From Owenia fusiformis (lineage: Eukaryota > Annelida > Polychaeta > Sabellida > Oweniidae): a DNA stretch of 64,000 nt. Of the stretch, positions 22,201 to 32,558 are shown piece by piece. The notes under the pieces were generated by a model. It searched no databases, was not told where the DNA came from, and saw nothing but the letters and a program-made list of their open reading frames with translations. Numbering within the stretch: the stretch's first letter is position 1; every line of letters begins with the position of its first letter. The position numbers and the translations under genes were made by a program. Location: NCBI GenBank assembly GCA_903813345.2, contig CAIIXF020000002.1:17431467-17495466 (forward strand), in the 5' to 3' direction.

Positions 22201-25200
22201 TTCAAAACTAGATATTGATATTATTGATGAAAACATCACATCATATACCAGTGGATAGGGAATTTATTTATCTTTAATTTGGTAAAGCATAAGTTAAAAT
22301 TCATTATAATGCCTGTCAACCAGCGTTCATAATACAAATGACGTCATTTTCGTTTCAAAACGGGTTTTCGAAAGCTTTGTCAACATAAACAGATGTTCAA
22401 TATGTCCACCATTCTGATCAATTATGGCCCTCAATCTTGGCATAAACTTGTCGCTATTATCGTTGATATGATTTTGAAATAATAAATTCCACTTCTCAAC
22501 AATTCTGTCCTTTATAAGGGACTGAATAGATGTAAGGGTTTCATGGTACACCAACTCTGTTAGTTCTCCTCATACATGATAGTCGCAGAAGTTAGCATCA
22601 GGTAAACTTTTTTCTTAAAAAAGTAGGTCAATATAGATCAAGTCGAGGTCAATTGAATAGTCTGGAATTTCAAGTTCAACTTGTTTTTGTCTTTAGCATA
22701 TATATTTCAAGATGAACAACAAATCAGTGATTTAGTATGCAATATAATTTCGGTCCATGATGTTGCCTGGCAACCATCTAGCAACGGCACAAATATTGAA
22801 ATAGTAAAATTGAAAAATTTGGGGTATGGGAGAATAAAAAGATGATACCTAAAAGGATTGGTATCGATGTGGTGAACTGAATTCAACAATGTTTTTCTCT
22901 TAAACCAATTATTGAAAACATCCTGTAAAAAACACGCCTATGTAATGTTGACTGATAGACAACAATTTAATGCGAAAATAATTTATATTTTATATACTAG
23001 TAACTGTTTTTATTAATATTTTTTGTTTTTCCGCGCAGTTGTTTTTTGTTCCTTTTTACCAATTCTTCACTGGTGATCCACTCGATTACGCTGGTTACAG
23101 AAACGGTTCGTTTTGGTAACAAAATGTCGGAATGTCGAAGGTACGATTTTTCTTTTGTCCTTATTTCACGCGTTGTAGGCAGAATCCCAACGACGTTTTT
23201 TCTCACAAACGTATATCAGTATCATATATTTTGGACGTTTCGGTTAAAAGTGCAGATCTCAACTGTCTTTCGAAATACCGTTTATGTAACTTAAGTGAGG
23301 AATTAAATCGACGATTCTGTTATCTTCTGAACTATTTGTTCGCAAATATGTGCATTTTCTTAAACATGTGATACTGATACAAGTTTGTGATAAAATCATC
23401 GTGGGAATTCTGCCTACAACGTGTGAAATAAGGAAAAAAAAGAAAAATCGTACCTTCGATGTTCCGATATTTTGTTACCAAAACGAACCGTTTCGGTAAC
23501 CAGCGTAATCGAGTGGATCACCAGTGTTCTTGAGAATGAAATAAAATATCTTTCCGAAACTTGTTGGAACAAAATAGCATATAGCACACCATTTTCTTAG
23601 ACCTCTCAATATTATAGTTATAAAAGGGAAATTTTGGTTGATTTAACAAAAAGTATTCAAAAAATTAAAACAAAAACCCCCAAAATGGTTAAAAATTAAT
23701 ATAAACCTTTTATTTCATTAACAAGGTAATTTTAAATCAGCCAAATTTTCCTTTGCACAATTACAATATTGAGAGACCTAAACACGTTGTGTTTATGCCA
23801 TTTTGTTCAGATGTTTCATATCATTCCGAACATATGATACCAAGAACAAAAGAAGTGTCTGATGTGTTTTCTAAAACAATATAGAGAGAAGTATATGTAT
23901 CTATTTCAAACCATGTTGTTACCATTTAAAAGATGACCATAAAATTGACAATGTGTAAAATTTTCAGAATTTTTCAATGACTGGTTTAAGAGAAACGTGT
24001 GTTCAAAAAGTTCACCATATCGATACTCATCCTTTGGAAGAATATATCATCATAATTATGATACCACATTTAGGAAGATGCAAAACAAATCAAAGGTATT
24101 GAAAAAGTAGTTTTGGAAAAAGCGTTTTTCTCTCAAATTCGTGAAGAGAACGCGTTTCGCGACTACTTGGATTACTTGGCGATTGCCAGTTTTTTACCTT
24201 TAAAATTAATAAAACAGTCAATAGTGGCTCGATTTTCATGATATAAAGCATATTGGAAAGAGAATTCAATGCTCTGAATTATTATTTATCAAACAAATCA
24301 ATAATCATCTTTTTGCATAAGAGCATTTCCTACTCCGCCACCTTTAGCCAAAGTTGGAAATGGGGAAATTAAAAGGAATAATCTTCATAAGCATCTAGGG
24401 TATACTTTTGATTATCTTCTTTTTAACAAAAATCATATATATGACATTGTCAAGAGAGTACAAAAACTGCTTAATCCATTGAAGGCACTTACATCAAAAA
24501 TTAACTCGAAACATTTGGAGACAATGTACAACTCATTCATAAGGCCTCATTTTGATTACGCAGACATTCTTTATCATTCATCAACTCAAGTACTGATCAA
24601 TATCCCTAGCAAGTTACATTATCAGGCTGCATTATTGTGTTCTGGGTGTCTCCATGGCTCTGATACAGGTAAAGTTATGGGGGTCTTAAACTGGTGCACA
24701 CTATCCCAAAGGAGGGAACAACACATTCTTAACTTCATGTACAAAGTAATCAGAAACCAGGTACATTCCTATGTATCTTCAATATTTGAAGAATTCAAAA
24801 GTCCAGCTACCAGAAGAACAAGCAATACAGAGGTATACCAAATTCCTATAATAGTCCATTTGTCATTTTCTGAACGTATAAATATTTAAAAGTATGATGT
24901 TTTTCTGTGTAAATACTATCATTAGGGATTATTGGAGTGATTTAGCTGGGTTGCCAAAAAAATAACTTTGGGGAAAATTTTTGTATCTATTACCATGGTA
25001 ACATACCAGGTATATGGTGGTATCCAAACGCTAAGTCAATAGTCAACGTCATGTTAAGCGATTGCACCCCTCCCTAATCAGCCTATATCATTTTTTCCCC
25101 AAACAAACTTTTTGGGCAACCCAGTTAAATCACTTCAGAAAACCCTTATTATCATAAATCGACCATAAAACATCGTACTTTTAACAATTTCTAGGTTCAC

Positions 25201-27880
25201 TATTGGATGTATAGGGGTGACAAATGGACTATAAGGTCAACTGCCCAATTTATCAAATCCCCTATGTCTAATGCAATATCACTGTGGAACAAATTACCTA
25301 AACCTCTTTTAGAATATGCCTTAACATTTTCCCTACAATCATTCAAAAAAGAAAGTAATAAACACTATCTGCCCAAGAGAATAATCAGTTCAACGTCCCT
25401 GATTAATTTAACAAGGTCTCAAGAAATCACTCTCAACAGAGCTCGTGTTGACTTATTATTGAAAGCAAGACTTTTTACACACCAATTTACTTTTATAGAC
25501 TCGGCTCATTGTTCTTGCGGCAACTAAAACATTTATTTTTCAAGTGTCCTCTATGCCAAATTAATAGGCATGCCCTGATGGAAGAGGTCAACAATAATTT
25601 TTATAATAAGATCAGCCAACTAACAAACATGGATGATAAACTTAATTTTCTCTTATATGGTGACGAGACATTATCCTTAGCAGAACTAAGTAGACTTCTT
25701 ATCATCGTCAGCAATTTTCTCCATGACAACAAGACATAGCAAAGGGGTCTCATCTAAGCCCTGGAGAACTCATAATATATTTATCTTGTTTTTTACACAT
25801 CTACTTGGCACAAACCCCTCTGGTCCCTGGGATACCCTTCGATGCACAGTCGTCCTCAAACAGCTAAATACTATACTTAATTTTCTACATGTAAGTGATG
25901 GCCAACCTATAATGCCAATATGGCGATTGGTGGCCGAAAATGTATTGACTTTACTTCAATAAAGTTTATACTATAAAAAAAAAATCTAGAGCATTAGAAA
26001 CAAAGTAATAATCAATACAGAATTTCAATTTTATTGGAATCAAGTTCCAATTATCATAACTTAGCCCCTCTACCCCCAATCACCTTGTTTTTTACGCCAA
26101 AAAGTGTCTTATATCTGTGGCTCAAGCTAAAAAAAATAACAGAGACGTAAAAACTGCAAAAAAGTACTCTTGAAAAAATGTAGAGGGAGGGGGTCGGATT
26201 GATCCCCACAGACATTAGGGTTAAAGCCTTTTTATTATTACTATATTAATTAGCAAAGCCCTCGCCTCGATTAAGTCTGTCCATTCGCCTGGGAAATAAT
26301 TGAAATACTAGTGAACGAATTTGAACAAATTAGTTCGGAAGAAATATGGGGTATTTTGAGGATCAAACGTTTTCTTCGGATTACAATGTTTTTTCAACTT
26401 TTCAGCATGAATATAGGGTTGGGACCTGAAAACCACGGAATGCTTGAGCGACACCCTTGGGTACAGGTAACTCTCTACAAAACATTTCTCATACCCCCCT
26501 AATAAAATTTACTGGGGGTACTATTAAGACGCTTTTTTATCTCAGACACTAATAATCCTATTGACTTGAAATTTTATATGATGTTTGAGCCGTGTGAAAC
26601 AACATAATAAAAAAAAATAATAATATGTTGCTTTAGCCTCAGTAATAGGACACTATTTCTTACCTTAGAAATGCATTATTTAGTGCTGTTTCATAATTGT
26701 CTTCATATTCTTGATTCTTAAACTATCTGAAGCACATAGCATGATTAGAAGTGAACATAAAATAATTCATATGTAGGTCTGCGTTATGCGGCAGTACAGT
26801 TTGGTACAGAATGTTGGTGTGGGACCAATAAAGCAAGTATGGTACTGCAGATTCCTCCCACAAAATAATGCATTTCTAAGGTAACCATCCTCCGATCACA
26901 GGGCTTCAAAATCCAGAATATCTTCTTTCTTTTTGAAGAAGGAGGTACGGATTCTGGACACCTGCTTAGGAGGATGTAAGGTAACAAATAGTGTTCAATT
27001 ACTGTTGCTATTAGCAACGGATTAAGATTTTTCTTGATTTTCACCAAACAGATTAAGCCAATTCCTGAAAATTTCAAGTCAATATCTTTATAAGTGTTTG
27101 AGATATAAAGGTGACTTATAGTATTCCCAGTAGATTATATCAGGGGGTATGAGAAATGGTCTGTAGAGAGTTGCCCAAGGGTGCCGCTCTGGCATTCCGT
27201 GGTTGTGAGGTCCCAACCCTATATCCATGCTGAAAAGTTAAAAAAAACATTGTAATCCGAAGAAAACGATTAGCTTTGATCTTCCTGCCAGAATAAATCC
27301 TGTGCCGAGTTATAACTATCAAGTCCAAAATGAAAAAACTACATGCGCATTTTTCAATTTTAAATGACATTAATGTACTTTGACCTCAATGCAAGAAGCT
27401 TCAATTATTAAAGAAAAGATGCATTTGGGAATAAAAATATGTTAGATTTCATTAGAATGAACAATTAAAGAGTATATTTTAGACTAGTTAGCTCATCTCC
27501 ATTGTCCCGAATCTAGTTTTTATTTGATACCACAAGGTCAGATTTTAGCAAGCTTGTTTTAAACACTTAATTTGAGACAACACTTGGTTTGTTTCAGTTT
27601 TTATTCTGCTTTTTCTGATTTATTTACCTGAGTTTGCGATCTCCTCGTCTTTTAATCCCAGATCTTCTTTGATTTTTGGAATCAAAGGTTGCACGCAGAA
27701 CCATCCAAGAAATGCCACGAAAAATCCAAACCATGAAGCATGGAAGGCTCGCATATGCGGGCGTTTAATGCTGAACAGCCAGAACGTAGTTGCTTTGCCA
27801 ATATCATCCGTATCTAAATTTGACTTTGCACAACAACCGACGGCTTCTGCATCTCTTTGATGAGGATCCATTTCTGCCAT
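18355..27880 (-). CDS. Nitrate/nitrite transporter, NRT2/NNP family (MFS), complete, 3 exons
   Basis: Join (minus) 27880..27628, 20291..19752, 19223..18355: 1662 nt, 553 residues, phase 1 at both joins. It belongs to the NNP branch of the major facilitator superfamily, proton-coupled nitrate/nitrite uptake carriers with 12 helices in the plasma membrane. Family marks: N-terminal FSIKRPHMRAFHASW near helix 1; the helix-2 segment IRICAGPLCDRFGARR with its arginine; the first NNP signature AGGWGNLGGG at about residues 172-181; TSLFGLMNLFARFTGG with its arginine in the second half; the second signature AAGGNVGG near residue 465. In NarK one arginine in each half contacts nitrate, and both appear present; this is read by eye. 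Length fits the family. The hydrophilic C-tail is about 35 residues. The ATG at 27880 has a good context (GAAAATGG). The three-exon structure and intron repeats argue against bacterial contamination. Confidence 0.92.
19224..19751. other. Nitrate transporter intron 2
   Basis: 528 bp intron. It contains a direct repeat of CGTATCAGATCCCGTATTGG-like units near 19338-19400 and a short C-run near 19677. No coding signal. Confidence 0.6.
19752..20291 (-). CDS. Nitrate transporter exon 2 (helices 2-6)
   Basis: Acceptor TTTAATAG ends at 20292; donor GTAATA begins at 19751. Encodes GIAAVAAVIVIRICAGPLCD, helices 3-6, and the AGGWGNLGGG signature, ending near GHVNKAYSTS in the central loop. An extended open frame beyond either splice site is intron read-through. 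Confidence 0.92.
20681..20795. repeat. Foldback hairpin (family copy 2, truncated)
   Basis: Nearly identical to the hairpin at 17446 (same AACAAATATTTCACTCT arm and AAGCCCAAAGGGCA loop), but the right arm stops after CTACAGGTATT. In intron 1 of the nitrate transporter gene. Confidence 0.7.
21519..21592. repeat. Short direct duplication
   Basis: AGCTATTGCCCCGAACCGG and the following TCCGTCTTCTCGCTG occur twice in a row (about 36 bp period). Related CCGTACCGGTC motifs lie at 21939-21967. Confidence 0.7.
22168..22560 (-). pseudogene. Tc1/mariner-type transposase remnant with CAGGGTGG end
   Basis: On the minus strand, about 75 residues ending with LRAIIDQNGGHIEHLF resemble the C-terminal end of DDE transposases of the IS630/Tc1/mariner group. 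The plus-strand end at 22168 is CAGGGTGGTATAAAAAAA after a TA, similar to the terminus of the element at 36612. The 5' part of the gene is missing, so it is a truncated copy. Confidence 0.5.
23068..23526. repeat. Large palindrome with about 120 bp arms
   Basis: Left arm from CACTGGTGATCCACTCGATT to GCGTTGTAGGCAGAATCCC; right arm from GGGAATTCTGCCTACAACG to ATCGAGTGGATCACCAGTG. Middle about 210 bp unrelated. Open frames over the arms are mirror artefacts. Probably a non-autonomous DNA transposon; ends not resolved. Confidence 0.7.
24340..25739 (+). pseudogene. LINE reverse transcriptase C-terminal fragment (broken)
   Basis: Residue patterns HKHLGYTFD then NSFIRPHFDYADILYHSS are typical of the post-catalytic region of LINE reverse transcriptases (thumb region). 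After the insertion the frame resumes with NAISLWNKLP and ends with a Cys/His cluster (HCSCGN, then HLFFKCPLC) as in the C-terminal motif of many LINEs. Breaks: a DNA element inserted after about 24885, in-frame stops around the insertion site, and a frameshift near 25515-25525. The palm domain with the catalytic aspartates is not present. Confidence 0.75.
24890..25180. mobile_element. 291-bp hairpin element flanked by TTAA
   Basis: Terminal inverted repeats AAGTATGATGTTTT and AAAACATCGTACTT, with longer internal inverted homology (GTGATTTAGCTGGGTTGCC against GGCAACCCAGTTAAATCAC). TTAA on each side (24886-24889, 25181-25184). TTAA targets are used by piggyBac and Kolobok elements. It is inserted within the LINE fragment, so it is younger. 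Confidence 0.75.
26355..27290. repeat. Foldback structure of about 0.9 kb
   Basis: Left arm 26355-26520 (AACGTTTTCTTCGGATTACA; GGGTTGGGACCT; AACTCTCTAC) returns inverted at 27125-27290. An inner pair (TTACCTTAGAAATGCATTAT at 26662 against AATGCATTTCTAAGGTAACC at 26867) is also inverted. The segment 26880-26985 (TACGGATTCTGGACACCTGC) has a diverged relative at 63106-63192. In intron 1 of the transporter gene. Confidence 0.65.
27628..27880 (-). CDS. Nitrate transporter exon 1 (start, helix 1)
   Basis: Starts ATGGCAGAAATGGATCC, ends AACTCAG before GTAAAT (donor at 27627). 84 residues: a cytosolic N-terminus, then KATTFWLFSIKRPHMRAFHA and the first membrane helix (WFGFFVAFLGWFCVQPLIP). The upstream TTG in the same frame is not needed. 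Confidence 0.9.
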
Positions 27881-28357
27881 TTTCACGAACAAGAGTAACA
27901 GAAATTATTCGTGTATTTATGTTTATGGCGATAATGTCATGAACAATATCCGATTAATTGTGTTGGACCTAGGCTTCACGGCGATCCAATAATAACTTCA
28001 GTTTTTTAAAGTTTAAACATGTAGTGACTACATCAAGCGTATCTCTATATTATTAGAAACTATGAAATTGGATAAAAGAAAAAATGCCCTGGTTCCAGAT
28101 CGTAATGCTATTCATTCAAACAAACACTTTCTTGTTTACGTTTTTTTCTAAAAGTGGTTTTACTCTAGAACAACCTCAATCTAAAACTTCATTTGGTTAA
28201 TAAATGCAAAAGCTTAAATATAAATGTTTGCTGAATGTTTAAATGACACGTGAAGGCATCATGTTATTGTGATACGTGAGGCAGGCCCGTCCGAAATGGG
28301 GGGGGGGGGGGGGTGTTGAGGGCGACCGCCCCTCTCCTTTCCAGACTACTCTGACCT

Positions 28358-28830
28358 TGTATTATTATTATCATATTTATTTCGTCTCCATTTCTGGAGA
28401 TAATAATAGTTAATTATTACATAGAAAGAGATAACAGGTGGGAAAAACAGTAAACACGGGGCCCTTGGTTGGCCCATGTACCCCTATAAAGGAGTTCCCG
28501 TGCCACCAAAAGACTTTCTAGTTACAATTGTATAATTCGGGCCAAGGTCAAAAGTGAGAAACTACGTAAAAATAAAATATGAAAACTAAATATAAATAAA
28601 TAGATGTATTACAGGCTCATCTTGGTAAAACTATACTACAGACTCATATCGGTAAACTAACTACGGACTATAATCTTGCTAAAACCTATTTCACTATTTA
28701 GAAATCTCCATCTTGGTACAATAGTCTCGAAACTGTCTGTCTCGTGCTGCCACCTATTGGCCAAATGAAACATTAAAACCCAATAACACAATTTGGTTGT
28801 TCTAAGATATAACATTACTCTCCCCTTACA
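28358..28830 (-). repeat. Probable LTR of a retrotransposon
   Basis: On the minus strand it begins TGTAAGGGGAGAG and ends ATAATAATAATACA (TG...CA ends), with an AATAAA near its 3' end. It directly follows a decayed frame that looks like the C-terminal tail of a polyprotein. Only one LTR was found, so the boundaries are inferred. Confidence 0.45.
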
Positions 28831-28869
28831 ATGTTACTTTACCAAGAAAAATGTGAACCTCACATTTCA

Positions 28870-29115
28870 TCAATTAAACGTCTAGGGGCACAAACTGTTG
28901 GTACCTCAACAACCGTTATCTCATCACTTGGCAGTTGGCACATGAACCACCGGTTGATCAGGTTCCTTACTTTGAACAATAGGAACATGTAATGGTGCTA
29001 TCTCATTATCACTAGGCAATGCTAACTGATCTAAAGAATTCATATTTGCATCAACAAGTGGTGGAGCTGCCATATTACTGAGTACATGTATCGGGCTGGA
29101 CTCTATATTAGAGTG
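28870..29115 (-). pseudogene. Decayed polyprotein tail upstream of LTR
   Basis: Minus strand reads a Pro-rich tail (MAAPPLVDANMNSLDQLALP), a stop, then after a frame change VPTVCAPRRLIDEM just before the candidate LTR. This resembles the variable C-terminal end of Ty3/gypsy-type polyproteins but has no diagnostic domain. Confidence 0.3.
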
Positions 29116-29577
29116 ACTATCAAATTTTAGGAAACTTCATTTCCAAAAAATAAGCATTATAACAATTCAATTAAGTAGTAAGGTACAATTAAATGCTATA
29201 AAAAGTAACACAGCATATTGTCAAATGGAAATAAAGCTAGGGGAAGTAACAAATATGCAAATTAATTTTCCTAATCGGCCATTTTGAATGGCACTTCCTA
29301 TGTAAACAAATAATTTTCAATCCCAAATTTAACATATGTGGGCTATAGTCTGAATATTTTCATTCCAAATTTCAAAAAATGTCAGACTATAGGATATAGT
29401 CTAGGGACATGCCCCAGACCACTCTAGCTTGCTTTTGCGACGCTTTGCGTGTGCCGATTTCAGAGCGCTTAATTGTATCGGCGGCGCTACCCATCCGTAC
29501 GCAAATGTTGCCCCCCTTCGGAATCCATTCGGACGGGCCTGTTAAGATGAAGGTTATTCACTCCTATTAGTTATAAG

Positions 29578-29757
29578 CTTGTATTCGTGAATGCAACTTT
29601 CGGCTGTCGGTAACCGGTTTAACATACTTTTTATTGCAAACTCATTTAAATATGAATGGAATTGTGGCAAGTACTATTCATATCTAAATGAGTTGGACAT
29701 GAAATCGTATGTTAATCCGTCAGCCGACAGTCGGCAGTTGAATTCGCGAATACAAGT
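29578..29757. repeat. 180-bp hairpin element
   Basis: Arms CTTGTATTCG..GGCTGTCGG and CCGACAGTCGG..CGAATACAAG, further paired through ACTCATTTAAATATGAAT and ATTCATATCTAAATGAGT. Likely MITE. Confidence 0.7.
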
Positions 29758-32163
29758 TAAGATAAAATTAATCAGACCACGCACTAACACGTTTGAAGAT
29801 CCATTTACACTTTATACATTCTAAGATTCACAAATCGCTTGGTGTTTTAGCAATCGCAAAGTAATTTTTAGCGTTTTTATTTTTTCTATTCACCTAGGTA
29901 AGTTGAGGTTGGTCAATATTTGTTTATGGGTTTTACATGTCGCATGTCAATACATTATTTGAGGAAGTCCATCATTGTAAGGTCACCTCTAAAAGAATAC
30001 ATATAAAATTATTTAGGTCTTTTAAGTTGAACCTAAGTCCTTAAAAAGAAATCTATATTTGGTCAATATTTGGTCGAACAAAATCCATTCAATAAAAATT
30101 AAAGAATTAAGAATGACCTCTGGTTATATTTCATAAACAGGAAAGTTAAATACAACTTGGTTAGGAGAAGATCTTGGAGAGATTCAAGAAGTGCAGCAGA
30201 AAATAATTATGTGGTACAAGAATGCGTAGAAGTAAATCACCCCAATGTTATGATTGCCCAAGATGGCTCCATCAGGGAAAACATAATGGCATGGGGTGGT
30301 GGAGTATAGGAAAACAACAGTAGAAATTTTGAATAGCAGCAGCCAGAGGGAGAAAAGCCTGCTTATTTCTTGCAGAAGCAGACGCAATGGAAGATACCTT
30401 AGTCTGGATATTGTTTTTGTTATTGTTATTGTTTGTTGTTCAAAAAACTTCCGGCTTAAGGGTCGAACATTTTTTTTCATCACAAGGGGTCAAAAACGTA
30501 AATATTTTGATTCGAATTTTTTTACATTTTATGAGACACAGACCGTTATTCTAAGCATATGGACAAAAAATATATTAGTAGTAGCTACTAGCTGGATATA
30601 ATAAAATTTTAGGAAGATAATGATAACGATTTTTCTCAATTATTCATGAATTCGACCAAGTATTGATGGTTGTTTTATAAGCAACTGAGCAATATCTAAC
30701 TACGAGAAATAGAAAAGCTATAGTCGCAATCAGTCAAGGAAGACCAATAGACGGAATAAAAGTCCATATTTCAAAATGTATTGAGACCCATTTTGTGAAA
30801 AACTAGAATAATTTAAGCATTTGACATTTTTATATAAAAGTGATTCATTTGTAGCATTTATCTCATTAATATCTGATAATACAAAACGTCGATACACTGA
30901 TTACATAATTTTTTGGTATTGATAATGATGTCGTTATTTTCTGAAATTATGACCGACTATAAATTCAAAATAAATAGTTTAAAAGATTCGAACCAATATC
31001 TCAATCATATCTTGTGAGTTTTGGAATTTTTCGTTAGGAAATAAGACCAAAATTCACGATTCAAATGTTGAAGTGAACAAAATGGCGGCTGTTTGAATTC
31101 AAATTTTGTATCACGACATCCCCATATATGGGACAGATCTTTATATCGATGTCGCACTCTGGTGTCCAATCCTCCTTGTGCGGACCCTGAATTTGCAACA
31201 TTTTTATACTAGCATGACATCTATACTTAAAACAGATCTTGTTTTTGACAAAATTGCAATACATGTAGGTACAATTATATTTGGCGCCAAGTCATTTTTA
31301 TTTCTCCGAAAAGTTATTTTCTCTAAACAAGATATTTTCAATGCCAAAATCCAACTTGACAATATTTTGAGCTAACGGTTGATTTCAAACATTCAATTAC
31401 TTCACCGTGAGCAATTATGGAACTTTTCCTCAATATGAAAATCGTGAATCATGCATTGATTAGAAAATCCTCAATCCTTGCGAATAGTATAGTTTCCATA
31501 TAGCTTTTGAAATCTTGCTAAATCTCATTTTTCGTGAGATTTTAAGAGACTTGCATATTAGACCTCTAATGACTTACATTACCTTCTTTTAAATGGCATA
31601 TTTGAATTCAGTGAAATGTTTTCTCCTTTAATAGCTTTGATTTACACAGTTATGTAATTTGAATAATTTTCTATAACAATTTAAAAAAACTTGGGCCAAA
31701 TGTCCATAGATGCAATGCTAAAATTCTTTAAATCCGTGGATTATTTGTATCATGTCAATCGATCAACATTTGCATGTTTAATCACATCATGTACATAAAC
31801 AGGTATATAAACAGGTATATCATTCAAGTTTTATACAGATTCAACAAACACACTTTGATAAATCATGAAATTAAGCCACTTTTCCAAGATTTTAGCATGT
31901 AAATGAATGGAGCTCTAGCCCGAGTTAAAAGCTGAATAAAAGATGGCAGCACGAGATTTCATTGATTTTTCTGCTATTTAGAAACTATCCTATTGAATCT
32001 TCAGTCTTATTCGCTAGTACACGCAAGTTGACGTCGGCGGTTTTCCGTAAATGTGTGAGGAGGCCTTAAACAGGTTTTAACAGGCTACCCAATGCAAGGT
32101 GGTGAGCAAGACTCTCCAAACTTTTGGAAGGGAGTGTAGCCCTGGTTCTAGATTTAATCAACG

Positions 32164-32558
32164 TCATATAATAACTGGGTCATCTACACAGGTTACCCTA
32201 TCTGTATAACAAACACTTTCTAGCGTTGTCTCAACAATTTTAACATAATGGTTAAGCACAGCCTTTGTTCTATTATCAAATGGATCAAACGTTTCATTAG
32301 TTCGGTGCCTTCTCTTAAATCCCCCATCTGAGTTCGAACAAATTATGCAGTCTAATAGAGACTGAGTTACGTTGATTTTAAGAAATGACGCTATCTCTAT
32401 CAACTGCGATTTCAGGTTCTTTTTAAGCTGCTCGTAGTGAACTACAATGAGATGTCCCGGGAACTCTGTTAGCCATTCAATTGTTGAGTACATCCACCCA
32501 TGCATGCTAACAAACGATGCAGAATTGGGCCTCTTACCATTCAGAAAAAGTCCCCAGT
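32164..32558 (-). CDS. Sulfotransferase last exon
   Basis: Acceptor CTCTTTCAG ends at 32559; the stop is at 32166-32164. Begins DWGLFLNGKRPNSASFVSMH and continues through HLIVVHYEQLKKN, IEIASFLKI and SNSDGGFKRRHRTNETFDPF, the C-terminal half of the sulfotransferase fold. Confidence 0.87.

Larger units (their letters stand above)
24310..25984 (+). mobile_element. 5'-truncated non-LTR retrotransposon (LINE) with poly(A) end
   Basis: Decayed reverse-transcriptase C-terminal region and 3' tail, ending in ATAAAGTTTATACTAT and an A-run at about 25974-25983. It is interrupted by a TTAA-flanked element at 24890-25180. It lies in intron 1 of the nitrate transporter gene, opposite strand. Confidence 0.75.
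20292..27627. other. Nitrate transporter intron 1 (7.3 kb)
   Basis: Filled with the elements listed separately. The gaps 20800-22160, 22570-23060, 23540-24300 and 25990-26350 are AT-rich with nothing recognised beyond the short repeats noted. Confidence 0.6.
27881..32163. other. Intergenic, transporter 5' side to sulfotransferase 3' end
   Basis: Would include the transporter promoter (just above 27880) and the 3' UTR of the sulfotransferase gene (just below 32164). G-run at about 28299-28313, LTR remnant and hairpin as listed; 29760-32160 is AT-rich and holds nothing recognised. Confidence 0.5.
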
